From Sodiomyces alkalinus F11 (taxonomy: Eukaryota; Ascomycota; Sordariomycetes; Glomerellales; Plectosphaerellaceae): a stretch of DNA of 64,000 nt. The notes below the pieces were generated by a model. That model had not been told where the DNA came from, ran no database searches, and saw only the letters and a program-made list of their open reading frames with translations. Location of the stretch: the NCBI RefSeq assembly GCF_003711515.1, contig NW_021167083.1, positions 2,119,048-2,183,047 on the forward strand, given 5' to 3'. Position 1 is the first letter of the stretch. Every line of letters starts with the position of its first letter. Below are positions 13,101-26,965 of the stretch, piece after piece. Made by a program: the position numbers and the translations under genes.

Positions 13101-13243
13101 GTTGATTAATCTCTTAATTACTCTAATTAGGTCGATAGTAGTTATTCAAGAGTGCTTATATAGACGTGATTGCTTCTTTATAGTAGAATAGGGGTAGCCT
13201 TATTAATATCTATCGTTTAGGCATTATAAACCGGGCTTATAAC

Positions 13244-13517
13244 TATCGTATATTAAAAGGCACTTAGATAATTAACTTAGTAGAGTAGAAATCTTATATA
13301 TATATATTATATCTAGTTATATCTATATAAGTCTCTTATACCCTTAATTTAGGTAGTGAAGACTCTATTATAGGTACTATGTTATTTAGATTCTATCCGG
13401 TCTTTTCCGGTATCCGCCCCTGTTATATCCTGATGCCCGAGGTCCGAAGCCCTTAGTCAGGGAGTGGATCCCCCCTGGATCCCCTATAGACCACGTCGTG
13501 GTCCTGCCTATACGACA
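13244..13517 (-). repeat. Copia A 5' LTR
   Basis: 274 bp, ending CGACA at 13513-13517 on the plus strand, so TGTCG on the element strand. It pairs with 6775-7048. Confidence 0.92.
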
Positions 13518-13522
13518 CTTTA
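13518..13522. repeat. Target site duplication of copia A, right
   Basis: CTTTA, identical to 6770-6774. The gypsy integrase frame continues from here to the right. Confidence 0.85.
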
Positions 13523-16500
13523 TCCGTTTAATAATAGTATACGGTACTTAGTCGCTATCTAATACTCGCGAGTTTATAATAGTATCGCTAAAAGCGGCTA
13601 ATCTAGTTTAACCCCCTATCGCTAATAATAATCTTCGGTATTCCGTAGCACCTATAATAGTATAGTAAGAACCGTTTAGTATAGGCTTTAGTATTTATAG
13701 TATTTATTGCTTTTAGCGTTACCGATTTTAAGAGTTAGTCGGTAAATACCTATAAGTATTTATACTTACCCTCGCGGGTAGGTAATAGGTCTATTATAAG
13801 GTCTATTATAATATCGTAGAAGATTCGCTTTAGTATAAGGAGTAAGTATAATAATCATTTTTTTGTACCCCTTTATCTATAGCTAGCTCAGTATATATCG
13901 TAATTCTGTATAAATCTTCTAATATCTTAATTTATACCGGGCTAAAGAATTAACGGGCAATTAGGGTAATAGTATTATCCTTACCTAAGTATCCGCCGAT
14001 TACTAAGTTATAGATCGCTTATATAAGATAGTCTTATAGCAGGTAACTAACCCCTTTTTCGCTATCCGCTAGTATTTATAGGCCGTCGCGAAATATTAGC
14101 CGTCCTTAGTCGATTCTATACTTAGCGATCTATATTTTAAGCTTTAGCTTAGGGGGAAAACTCTACTCTCCCGCTACTATTACGGTAAGGGCATATTAAT
14201 AACGCCTATTAATAGCCCTAGCTTTATCCTATAATATTATAGGTTAGGGTCTACTTCGAAGACTATAATCGGCTTCAGTAATATTACTCTTACTAGGTAT
14301 ACTCGGGGGGAGATAGCTATATTAAGGATTATTTAGATATACCTCCCCTACTCTTAGATATTAGAAGGATCCTTAGGTATATCCTACTCTTAATATAAAA
14401 GTATATTAGCTATAAGATTATCGGCCCCTCGCCGGTACTCTAATATACAGTTATACTAAGTACGCTCTGCTATTAAGCGACTCTAGCACTTAGTTAAGGC
14501 CCTTTTAGTTATAAAGTATTCGAGTGCTTTATAATTAAAGTAAATCTAAAACCGGCCATTACCTATAAGCTCGGCTTTCTAAACCTATAAGTAGTCTATA
14601 ATTATTAGTATCTCTTTATTATTAATCGGGTAGTTATACTCGGGGGAGTTAAGTCGGCGTAAGTAGTATACGATAACGTACCTATATCCTTATTTATCTT
14701 CCTATAGGAATACGCTACCTAGTATAAACTCTAAATAATCCGTTTCTAGCTAGGTCTTCCTTCCGGGGTAGTATTATTATATGTAAGGCTCTTCCTAGAA
14801 CCTCTGCTTTAGTTTTTTAAAGGCTACCTCTTATAGGGGGCCCTAGTAGAACGGGGCGGTTCTCTTTATTAGGGCTATAAGTAGCGCAGTAATAAATACG
14901 AAGTCGCGGATAAATATCCTATAGAAGTTAGTAAACCCTAGGAAACTTCGTATTTAGTCGCGGAGACTAGGGCCTTCTATTCTATAATAGCCTTAAGTTT
15001 CTTCGGGTTATAAGATACCCTTTTTTCTGCCGTGATAATAAACCCTAGGTATTTAACCGTCTTAACGCTAAACTCGTACTTCTTCGGATTAAGGTTTAGC
15101 CTAGTATCTATAAGGAAACTAAGTACTTACCGTATCTTCTCCTTATAGTCCTTATAAGATCCGTTTAAGTAGATTAGGACGTTATCTATATATATGAAGA
15201 TAAAATCGTTAAGGAGCTCCTATAACGATAAGTTAATATATCGCTAGAATATCGTAGGCGCGCCGGTTAACCTGAAAGGGTATACTAGCTACTCGAATAG
15301 TCTAAACCGGGTATGGAATATAGTCTTATACTCGTGTCTAGGCGCTATCCGTATCTTATAAAAGGCGGCCACGATATTTAGCTTAGTAAACCACTTCGCC
15401 TTAACTAGGTTATATAGGGTTTTTATAATTAGGGGGAGTAAGTAGCGATCTCGTTAAGTAATCGTAGTTAGGGCGTAGTAGTTATAATAAAATCGGAGGC
15501 CGCCTCCTAGCTTCTTTATACATAATATAGGCGTAGCGGTAATTAAGCTACTTACACGAATAACTCCCTTATCTCTTAGATCCGTTATTATCTTCCGTAA
15601 TATAAGGAGCTTTTTACGTGATATATTATAGAGCGGGCCTTATAGTAAGACTTATTTATTACTATTACTATCCTTCTATAAATAGACCTTATAGTCGGGG
15701 CTAGGTTAGTATAGTAGTAGGCGTATAGAGTATAAGGGCGTAAATAAATCGCCGAACTCTTATATAATACTCTCGGAGATATATTCTCGCGGGTCTACTA
15801 ATTCCTTTATACTTAGAGCCTTTTTAATATCTTTTAATAATATAGCCTATAAACCCTTTTCCTATCTTTTTCCCCTCCAGTACTATAATCGTCTATATAG
15901 TCCTATAAACACGGACCCCGTTATTAGTGCTATAATAGGGATCTTTTATATTACTTTTAGCTCCTTTTCGCCCTAAAGTCAGATATCGATATCGGCTACT
16001 CTATAACGGAGCCTTTATTCTTTACCGTAAAGGACTATATTATTATATTTTATCTATAAAAGCCTAAGAAAAAGATCCTAATCTAGACCTAGCACTACGT
16101 ATACGAAAACGCGCTCGGTATACCCTTATATATTTTATATAAAGACTACTATACCGGCGTTACTAGCCGGTTTAGTCTTATCCGAGAAGCCTTTTAGCTG
16201 TTATTTCTTTTTATTAACTAATCGTAAGGGTATTGTTCGAGTAAACGTCTTATTTATATCGGTATAATAATTATAACCCGTATCTATAAAAGAGTTTATT
16301 AACCTATTACTATTAATATTTACTTAGATTAATACTAACTCGCTCCGTAATAACGGTTTAAACTCCTCCTACTCGTGTTACTCTTACGCTATCGGCTTTA
16401 GTACCTGATTTCGTACTAGAGCTACCCTGTTTCCGAGTATTCGGTATCTTTAGGAACGTCTTCGGATTCCTCCTTTTAAGGGGATATTCGGGCTTTTATA

Positions 16501-17450
16501 TCCTTCTTACTCTTATAGTACCGTCAGATGTAGCCTTTCTTCTAGTAGTTCTAATATATAATATTTACATAGCGGTTAGGTTTTTATTAGGTCTCCTTTA
16601 ACTCCCCGATCTTATTAACTTTACCTATGGCGATATCGCTATTAGTGTCCTTAGCCGGTTTACGGGCGACGGGAATTAGTTAGTATAACTTACTAATACC
16701 CTTTTATCTTTACGCGATTATTTATACTTTATCGACTTACTTAGTATAAGTATCGGGGAGGTCGGCTACTACTAGGCTATTATATAGCCTATTATTTAGG
16801 GCGCTATTAAGGAACGATATCTTAATATAGTCTACCTAACTATAGCCTCCTACTTATACTAGGTTTCTTTTAAAAGTCGACAGAAAGCGCGCGAATAGCT
16901 AGTCCGGTTTTTACTTTATCGCTTTAAGGGCATTAGTAATATAGCCTTATTCGTCACGGTCCTTATACGTACGGTTAAGGTAAGCTATAAATTCCTCCAG
17001 GTTAAATTCACCGTTTATACCTCTATTATTGAAGAAAGTACTAACTACCTACTAAGGCTAGGTGTCTAAGCACGCGTTAATTAAATATTATACCTCCTTA
17101 TTACTATAAAATAGCGAGCTATTGAGTTTAAGTTTAGTCGTATAGCCTAGGACTAAGCGGTATATTCCGTGCGTTTTTTACTAAATCTTACGGGAACGGC
17201 GACTTACTATCCACGGTATAAGAGCGTGGGTACTAGTAGCGGGATAGGTATAGCGGTCTCTGCCTTTAAGGGCCCGGGTAAGGGTAAGGGCGTAAGAACT
17301 AGGGTAAGCGTTAGGTATATAGTAGGTATAAGGTACGGGTTAAGTTAAGACCTTTTAAAGGCTACTTATAGGCTAATAATTATATTATAAATAGGAACGA
17401 TATATATCCTTACTACTTCCTATACGCGTTATACTACGCGTTTATTAACC
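13523..17450 (-). pseudogene. Gypsy copy 1 gag-pol (main part), decayed
   Basis: Minus-strand reading: integrase core near 13760-13560 (GKYKYL-VFTD), RNase H near 14900-14500, reverse transcriptase with the palm box near 15200-15175 (FIYIDN-like), the thumb-side motif NPKKYEFSVKTVKYLGFII near 15110-15030, and Gag with a low-complexity end near 17230-17340. Every domain is interrupted by TAG/TAA. Colinear with 60400-64000 on the plus strand. Confidence 0.8.
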
Positions 17451-17529
17451 TTATTATATAAGATCTCTATAACCTGCCTTTAGCCCCTTAGTAGGCTCGG
17501 GGCGAAGTGTCTAGGACCTCCTTCTATAT

Positions 17530-17768
17530 AATAGTTAAAGCTTATAATCTTATAAGTTCGAATATAAAACGGGTTACTAAAAGTTATTCACGTATTAAGG
17601 CCGAAAATATATATTATTCGAACTAAGGAAGGAAAGGAGGAAAGGAAAAGTCTGCGCAGTGTGTAGGCGGCTAAGTATATATAGGATCGCACGGGCCTTA
17701 CTAGAAGGTCCGTGCTTCTTGGTCCAGGCCACTGCCGGGGACTGTTCCGCGGGCTATAGTCCGTAATA
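17530..17768 (-). repeat. Gypsy 5' LTR, copy 1
   Basis: Matches 60119-60357 in reverse complement, including the CCCCGGCAGTGGCC block and the CTTTCCTCCTTTCCTTCCTT pyrimidine run. The right end at 17768 abuts copia A gag sequence homologous to about 11797 onwards. The inner edge is approximate. Confidence 0.75.
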
Positions 17769-19516
17769 CTTATATATCTTCTTTTCTATAACCTTTATAA
17801 TATCTTCACGGCTATACTAGCTATAAAGGCGTATATCCGGCCTTATATACTACTAGGCGGTAGTGGTATAGGTATTCTCGTATATCTTGTAGGGCCTCCT
17901 TATTACGGGAGGGATAGCCTTTACAGATATATTGCTATAAGGACGCTTCTTATTATCTTTATTATTAGTAGTATCCTTAGTATTAGAGAGGTTCCTAAGG
18001 GTATTAAAGGTGCCTCTCCCGACTCTAGGCTTTATAACGGAGGATTATAGGCTTTTTATATTACTAAGAACCGCCCTTAAAGACTTTACGAAGTCGTTAA
18101 TCGTTAGCTCGTTTTCCGTAATCTTATCGTAGTTATTTACGAGGTAATTATTACTCTATTCCTGGGTAATAGGTCTAATAGCTTTCAACACGTCTTCCGC
18201 CTAATAGTCCGCGCTTAATAGCTTTAAAACGCCTATATATATATAGTGTATTATCGCTATTTTCTAGCTTATAACTTACCTGTCTATATCCTTAGGTATA
18301 GCCTTTATAGGCGTAGTGTATTATCGATATAGAATCAGAGCTTCCTTATAGAGGTCTATAGAGGGTAATCCTATATACGCGTAAAGGAGAGTAATCCAGG
18401 CTTATAGGTTATTTACGTTATCGTCCTATAGTTATATAAGGAGGTTGTATAATATAGTATAAATAATCCCTTCGATATATAAGCGTACCTTATTAAATTT
18501 CTTCTACTACGCGTTATACTCTACCTTTTCCTCGCGGTATATGCGGCGATCTTATAGATAGCGCGTACACTCCTTTTTAGAGAGGTCGGTAATAGATATA
18601 GACGTCCTTATCGGTAGTTCTTTTATTACGCCCATAGCCTTCCGGCGAGCGGCTATCTTCTCTTTACCGGCGGCCGTAATAGCTATAGCCGCCGTGGCAA
18701 CGGCTATAGTAGCCGTGGTAATAGCGGCGTCCGTGGCGTTAATAGCCTTATCGCCCTTTAGCGTAATAGTGGAAGATAAAGTAGCCGTGATAATAGAAGA
18801 CGAAGTGGCCGTGGCCTCCTCTATCGTGTTAGGGTTAATAAGGGCTTCGTATTTATAGATATTAGACGGCGTAGGTATAGGGAGGAGGTAGGCGTTAGCG
18901 TCCTTATCGCTTCGCTTTAAATTAAGATAGTTATTCTGATAGGAGGCAGATTTACCGCGTACGGCGTGCTCCTATACTATATAACCCCTTTAGTTAATAA
19001 GGGTAATAGCGGCTACTTTCTATTTAGCATTAGATACGTTAAAAGATATCTTTACTTATTACTTATCGATTAATTAATTAATTAATAGGTAAGTTAGTAG
19101 GTTAATTAATCGTTTAATTACTCTAATTAGGTTGATAATAGTTATTTAAAAGTGCTCATATAAACGTAATTACTTTTATAGTAGAATAGGAGTAGCCTTA
19201 TTAATATCTATCGTTTAGGTTTTATAAACCGGGCTTATACCTATCGGACGTTAACATAGCACTTATATAATTAACTTAATAGAGCAAAAATCTTGTATAT
19301 ATATATTATATCAAGTTATATCTATATACATCTCCTATACCCTTAATTTAGGTAGTAAAGACTCTATTATAGGTACTATATCATTTGGATCCTATCCGGT
19401 CTTTTCCGGTATCCTACGTTATTATATCCTAGTACCCGAGGTCCCCGAGATCCGAAGCCATTAGTCAGGCATAGATCCCCTAGGGACTATATCGTGGTCC
19501 ATGTGCCTATACGACA
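17769..19516 (-). mobile_element. Copia A fragment, gag plus 5' LTR
   Basis: Homologous to about 11797-13517 throughout. It holds a decayed gag and an LTR at 19242-19516 starting TATCG and ending CGACA. The rest of this copy was lost or lies beyond the gypsy insertion. It is therefore the oldest layer of the nest. Confidence 0.85.
19242..19516 (-). repeat. Copia A LTR, arm 1 of a large palindrome
   Basis: 275 bp, full-length LTR on the minus strand, separated by a single base from an opposite-facing LTR. Confidence 0.85.
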
Positions 19517-19517
19517 A

Positions 19518-19803
19518 TATCGTATAGGTATACGGACTATAACGTGGTCTCTAGGGGATCTATAGCTAATTAAGGGCTTCGGACCTCGGGGACCTCGGGT
19601 ATTAGGATATAATAAGGGAGTATATCGGGAAAGACCGGATAGAATCCAAGTAATATAGTATCTATAGACAGAGCCTATACTACCTAAAGTAAGAATATAA
19701 GATACTTATATAGATATAATTTAATATAATATATGTACGGGATTTCTGCTATATATATAGATCATTACTATAATTATATTATAAATACTATTTAACGTAT
19801 AAT
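19518..19803 (+). repeat. Copia A LTR, inverted, arm 2 of a large palindrome
   Basis: Plus-strand LTR beginning TATCGTATAGG and ending near 19803 with CGTATAATA. It is more diverged than arm 1, with extra A/T change in its second half. No internal copia sequence follows it, so it is a solo LTR. Confidence 0.8.
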
Positions 19804-20007
19804 ATCTATTTAACTTATATAGCCTAGTAAATTTCATAATACTATATAATTCGAAGTGTTTATATAACTAGTAATACTATCTATTCACCTCTTATAATTA
19901 TATTAAGAATAGATTAAGTTATATTAATATACTATTCTTATACTACTTTAGAATATTCTCAAGATACAAAACCACTTCCTTTATTAAGTTTAGAAATACT
20001 ATATCTA
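19804..20007. other. AT-rich spacer, no gene seen
   Basis: About 200 bases of A/T-rich sequence between the LTR palindrome and the pogo element. It ends with the TA at 20006-20007 that flanks the transposon. Confidence 0.5.
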
Positions 20008-22010
20008 CCTGTGCCACGCCCCACTTATATTAGTTCGTTAAAACTCACTAGCCTATAAGCTAGTGCTCGACAGTTATATATTCAAGATAGTTATATAACT
20101 ATTTTCTACCGATTTTAAAGCTATTTATAACTATCGCGATAATATAACCTAATAACCTATCTCCTATATAGTATATAGCTTACCTAGTCGCTTAGCCTTC
20201 CTCTAAGCCCTAGCTATCTTTACAGCGTCCTCCCCCACCTTTTTATACGCTCTTTACTTCATTAAACGCGCAGTATCCACGATACGCTCTACCTTTATAA
20301 CCTTATCCTTAACGCGTTATTTAGCTATCCTATACGCCTTATTCACGGTTAAGACGCCTCCGTGCTATAGCTAGAGGTTTCTAATAGTACGGCGTTAGTA
20401 GGTAATAGCCTCGGCTAGCTTCGTACGCGCGAGGTCCCTCTTCACTTAGATTAGTTCGGATGCTAAAAATAACAACCCCTTAATAAAGGTTATCACTTTA
20501 CGTTACGTGGTGAGATCTAATTCCGCCTTATCACGTAAACTACGCCTAATTCTACGGGCAGAACGATATATCTAATAAAGGGTTACTAGCATTACCGGGT
20601 TTAAGGACCTATTAGAAGGGGTAGGAGGCGGGGTAGGTATCCGAGGTCTATGCTCTTCTAACTACTATAGGATAACGTAAGGGTTAAATAGATACATCCC
20701 TATTTTCCTAAAGGCCGAAAGGATCGTTAATTACTTAAACGCCTGCTTACGTACGCCCTTAAGTAACGAGAGGAATTCGAGCTTCGTGATACTAACGACT
20801 CTATCACGAACTAACTAGTTAAGGGCTTTAGCGTAGTAGTGCTTTAAAGGCTAGAAAATAATAACGTTAAGCGGTTAAAGTGTATAGGTTAGGTAAGGAG
20901 GTAATCTAAAAGGGATAATATTATAATCGTTATAATATTATATAAATTCCTTTATATAGTAGGAGCTATGCCTATCTAGGATTAATAGCCGCTTCGCGCT
21001 AATAAATAACTTATAGGAGTGCTTATTAAAGTGCTATAGCTAATATAGGCTAATCTATTATTTAGTTAGCGGGATACTTTATAGTAAAATAAGGTAGGGC
21101 AGACCTAGTTATTAGAATATCTAGTTAGCGATACGGCTATTATTATTTCGCCGGCTATCTCTTCCAGTTTATACTATCACTGTATATAGATTTTACCACT
21201 TAAGATTAGGAAAACGGGGATAATAACGCCACCTACCGAAATAGCTTTAATCGCTATTACAGACTCCTTATTCTAAGGGGTCCTAAAATAATAGGATCTA
21301 TTCCGTTTAGTGACTATAACCTAATCTTTGCCTATCCTAATCTAAAAGCCGGTCTCGTCTATATTCTAGATAGATTCCCCTAGGATTCCGTTTTCCTATA
21401 TAACCTCCCGTAATTAGTTAAAGTAATAAAGAACCTGTTCGGAATTCTCGGCAGTCTAACGGTTCGTATCCATCTTCTTTTACTTCTTCTTAAAGTAGCC
21501 GTGCCGTTAAATAAACCGCGTAACCTATTATTAAATAATAGTAGGGGCGGGGCATCCTTCTTTAGTATTAAGACGCGCCTCTAGAATCGTATCTATAGTA
21601 TTAGTAATAAACTTAGGTCGAACCGTAAGGTTAATACTATTAAGGCGGTCGATATAGCCGTATAGGGCTTTTTCTTCGGGCTCTAAAAGCTTCGAATTCG
21701 CTAACTTTTAACCTAGTTAAGGAGGGTAGCCGCGAAAGCGATTCCGGAGCGTGTATCGCGGGATTCTAAATTAATGCGCTACTATTAATATTATAGCCTC
21801 GGGGTTTTCGTTAATATAATTAATAGCCTTAGCGATACGAGATTCTATCTTTAAAAGGATTAAAATAGGGTATTATTATCGATAAAAACACGGTTATTAT
21901 AAATAGCTTCAAAAAAGTGGTGATATAACTATCTTAAACACATAACTGTTAAGCACCAGCTTATAGGCTAGTGAGTTTCAACGAACCAATATAAGTGGGG
22001 CGTGGCACGG
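20008..22010 (-). mobile_element. Fot1/pogo-type DNA transposon with terminal inverted repeats
   Basis: 2.0-kb element with terminal inverted repeats of about 80 bp (20008-20090 and about 21930-22010) sharing GTGCCACGCCCCACTTATAT and an inner AAACTCACTAGCCTATAAGC. TA flanks both ends (20006-20007 and 22011-22012), as expected for Tc1/mariner/pogo insertion. The interior encodes a RIP-broken DDE transposase on the minus strand. The right TIR abuts DNA of normal composition about 350 bp upstream of the poly(A) polymerase ATG. Confidence 0.88.
20165..21850 (-). pseudogene. Fot1/pogo DDE transposase, decayed
   Basis: Minus-strand translation gives an N-terminal helix-turn-helix region (ESRIAKAINYINENPEA near 21845-21790) and a CENP-B-like stretch (EEKALYGYIDRLNSINL near 21680-21630). 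The DDE core begins NIDETGF near 21350. KESVIAIKAISVGG near 21270-21230 and SSYYIKEFI and NDYNIIPF near 20990-20920 follow. These are standard Fot1/pogo signatures in the right order. Many stops, mostly TAG/TAA, make it inactive. Confidence 0.88.
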
Positions 22011-22012
22011 TA

Positions 22013-22364
22013 GAACCTGTATAAGCGCTTCTGTCAGTTTAACTATCCTTATTACACCTTATTATATAAGAAGGTTTGACGTGCACGTGAATGGCTGACT
22101 ATTACGGTAGCAACTAATCTTCGTAATCGCGTTTGACCATTCGCTGTCGCAACTGCGAGAAAGCACCCTACCTCACAACATCGCCAGATTTCCACAGCTT
22201 GCTATTGTTGGGCAAGATTGGCGCCTTGAGCCTACTGTGCGAGGTCTCAAGTGGCCGGACTATGCAGCCCTCACGACAAAATCTGAACCTCTTCCCTTGT
22301 CCCTTCCAACCTACCACGGGTGCCGGGCACGAAGAAAGAAGCTCACATCCGCGACATCGACATT
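22013..22364. promoter_or_regulatory. Upstream region of the poly(A) polymerase gene
   Basis: 350 bp of normal-composition DNA between the transposon TIR and the ATG. It contains pyrimidine-rich patches near 22285-22310 (CTCTTCCCTTGTCCCTTCC). I see no clear TATA box. The transposon edge caps the available promoter length unless regulatory DNA lies inside the transposon. Confidence 0.4.
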
Positions 22365-24549
<2,185 letters not shown>

Positions 24550-25254
24550 ACATGATTTGCCCGTTCGCAGCTCGCAGGACAGAGCTCACCAATTACATAT
24601 CGGAGCTGTGGTAAATTATGGTCCTTGACACCGTTACCTGACGTTATCTAGGCATTCTTATCGACTCGCAAAACGCCATCAGTTCGTTCGCTGTGATGCC
24701 GAGACGAAGGGTGAGTGAGGTTAGACCGATGAGTGCTCCGACGGGGAAGTCTGGTCGCCTAGCCGAAGACAGGATTTGTAGCGAATTTGTTCTCTCTTAA
24801 GCACGCGGGTATAAACTCAGAAAAAGGGAAAAGCGACGGTTGCAGGATAAAGATGATAGGCATCAAGGGACAGATCAAGTCCTACCCATCGTAGTATACC
24901 GCCTAGAGGGCTTCCCCGACTTAGCTTAAGTTCTAGCTTGGATATTGAGACCATTCAGAGGTAAATCAGAGTCAAATGTTCCTTGGCGTTGAGGTCTACA
25001 GCTAGCCGCAGGGGTTGCGGGAAGATTGGGCGGGCAAAGAGGAACTGAACAATCTCTTCCGGAGAATTGTCACCTACTTTGTTGTCTGGCTATCTCATTC
25101 TCCCATGTTCGTTAATAATACCCTTGGTCAACCATGCCGTCAGCTGTCCTCCACGACACCGTGTAATTGTGTCGGCGGAGGACATCCGGGAAGAGCAATT
25201 GACGTTAGTTCCTGTCCGACGTGTGTGACTCGGATGCTGATGGATTTATAAGAT
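24550..25254. other. Convergent intergenic region, no gene seen
   Basis: 700 bp between the stop codons of two convergent genes. It should hold both 3' UTRs. Short open frames (for example 25015-25251) have no ATG-led or family-like product. Composition is normal and shows no RIP bias. Confidence 0.6.
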
Positions 25255-26965
25255 TCATTCGTCCTCGCTAAATCCACCGTCACTTGACCAACCTTCTTCG
25301 AAAGCCTCAGCTATCTCGGAGAGCTCGTTGATGGTGTCCTCTCGGTCCTCCGCTGGCAAATATGGAGTGATTGAATTCCTCAGCTCCTTTAAGGCGCCCG
25401 AAATCGAGCTGTCTGTACTAAGGGTAGAGGTAACCCCGATAGCCTCGCCCATGGGGTTTCCTTGCCAATCCTTGTAAATTTCGGGGAAGCTGTCCAGTAT
25501 GGGGAAGGGGAGGCAGATGTAATCTCTGGGCTAGTGTCAACGACAGGATAACAGCCTAGAAAGTTGGTGATGATGGTGCTTACTTGTATAATTTCTCTTC
25601 CCCTGCCCAGCGTGGAGAGAGATCGTCATAGCCAGCATCGATGCCCTCTGAGGACTGATCCGACGTGCGAATAGTTATGGATTGACCGAAGACACGGTTT
25701 TGAGTTCCTGTTGATCGAGAAGAACCATGTCTCCTGGTCACGTTAAAGAATTCTATGACATCGCCGGCGCTGTCATGGTTTCGGTGCGAAGGCCGGAGTC
25801 GCTCATCAACTTCATCTTTCTCTTCCTTCACCTCAGACGCAATCATTTGTAAGCGGCCTATTGTCTGCCCTCCATTCGTGTTTATCCGTGCAACTACATC
25901 TCCAAGGGAGCGGCGAGCCTCTGTCTGTCTCAATCGAGACACAAGGGTGGCCGTCTCGATCGCGGTGCTCATAAGAGCGCTGCGTTCCCATAGTGAATCC
26001 TGAGCCAGGCAAGTATTTGACGGAAGGCGGCCGACAGGTAGGGAGAGGGGGACTAGCATCGATACCTGCTTGCAGATGGCGACTATGGACCGAGTCAAGT
26101 TGAGACGCTGCAGTCGGGCCTGACGCGATGCCTGTGTTCCCCAGGTCCACAAAGTCGTCTTAGGATACTCATCTCGCATACGATCAAGATATTGGGCGGC
26201 AAAACCTCCCCATGCGTCGTCCAGAGAAGTAAAAACTTGGATAGCCTGCATCTGGTCGGCCTCTTCAATAAACGGACGGAGATCTCGGTCCATCATGTCA
26301 TGGGCTTTCTCGAGGGACTGAAAAAGGTCCTCTCCAAGCGACCACTTGTCAAAAGGTTGAATGGACGAGTTCAACTCGTAATCATAGATCTGGTTGAGAG
26401 AATTGGGGTGATAGTAGGCGCGGCTGAAATCGGACCAATAGCGCACTTGGCTACTTGTCAACTTCGGGGTCACATTGCCGGCATCGAGGCTCTGTTGGTA
26501 TGCCGTTTGTGGCACCTCCGGGAGCTGGCGGACGACGGGTGCCCCCTCCCTTGCGTAACTCGTTAGAATTGTTCATGAAGTATAGAGCGTTGGGGTTTCC
26601 GGCAGCAACATCTGGAGGACCAACCATGGAATGGGAACGTCCCAACAGCCTGTAGTGTCATAGAGCGAGTTGATCTTTCGGAGAGAACCAAACCCGCCCT
26701 TGAGATCATATATGACAGTTCGCGGGAGGAAAGTGTCAGTTCCATCTACGCCTTGGCCAGGACGCCAGTGTATGTCAGGAGATACAGCCGATACAGGGCC
26801 ATCGTCTCCATAAGTGAAGTAGGATTCCTGAAGTGGCGAGATCAGTTAGTCAAGGTCATCCCTTCACAGAGGACCGGGTAGAGAATTATGGACCTGTGTA
26901 TTCCAAAAATGAGTGCCCAGGTAATTGCCCGCCTGACCAAGTTGTACAGTAATGATCTCACGCAT
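25255..26965 (-). CDS. dml1: Misato/DML1-type tubulin-like protein for mitochondrial inheritance
   Basis: DML1/misato proteins are tubulin/FtsZ-related and needed for mitochondrial partitioning and morphology. Minus-strand exons: 26965-26894 (MREIITVQLGQAGNYLGTHF..., the tubulin-like N-terminus), 26827-26621 (ESYFTYG, DIHWRPG, DTFLPRTVIYDLKGGFGSL), 26545-25584 (VRYWSDFSRAYYHPNSL, DRDLRPFIEEADQMQ, DDAWGGFAAQYLDRMRDEY) and 25489-25255 (ending EEGWSSDGGFSEDE). The total is 491 residues, normal for the family. Introns 26893-26828 and 25583-25490 are GT-AG. The intron 26620-26546 (75 nt, GT-AG, CTAAC near 26566) is my proposal: without it the same frame has one TGA at 26573-26575. Its donor (GTCCTC) is weak, though the first intron's donor (GTCCAT) is also unusual. 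If that intron is not real, the gene carries a premature stop. It is convergent with the poly(A) polymerase gene. Confidence 0.85.

Larger units (their letters stand above)
6775..13517 (-). mobile_element. Ty1/copia retrotransposon, family A, complete but RIP-mutated
   Basis: 6.7-kb element bounded by two near-identical 274-bp LTRs and a 5-bp target duplication (CTTTA). The termini are TGTCG...CGACA, with RIP variants TATCG/CGATA. Reading leftwards the order is gag, integrase, reverse transcriptase, RNase H, which is the copia order. It inserted into the integrase of a gypsy element after that element was already present. Internal ORFs are broken by many TAG/TAA codons, so it is not autonomous. 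Further pieces of the same family lie at 17769-19516, 19518-19803, 27205-29422 and 42318-42526. Confidence 0.92.
6263..17768 (-). mobile_element. Ty3/gypsy retrotransposon copy 1, 3'-truncated and split by copia A
   Basis: A gypsy element reading leftwards. Its 5' LTR is at about 17530-17768, followed by gag (about 17450-16250), protease, reverse transcriptase/RNase H (about 15900-14450) and integrase. A copia element (6775-13517) cuts the integrase. The C-terminal part resumes at 6774 and reads about 'LALNNRVNSIM' and 'KNNFV-LDIDNYSLL', typical of the end of gypsy integrases, until the repeat at 6013-6262 interrupts it near 6263. No 3' LTR is visible. The copy at 60119-64000 has the same gene order on the opposite strand, which fixes the 5' LTR edge (TATTACGG, from TGTTACGG). 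All frames are broken by RIP stops. Confidence 0.85.

Noticed and set aside
11842..13191. Plus-strand open frames of 60-93 codons
   Set aside because: They are antisense to copia A gag and exist because RIP and low complexity remove stops on that strand. None has a family-like product.
25015..25251. 78-codon frame between the convergent genes
   Set aside because: No recognisable product or splice context. More likely 3' UTR.
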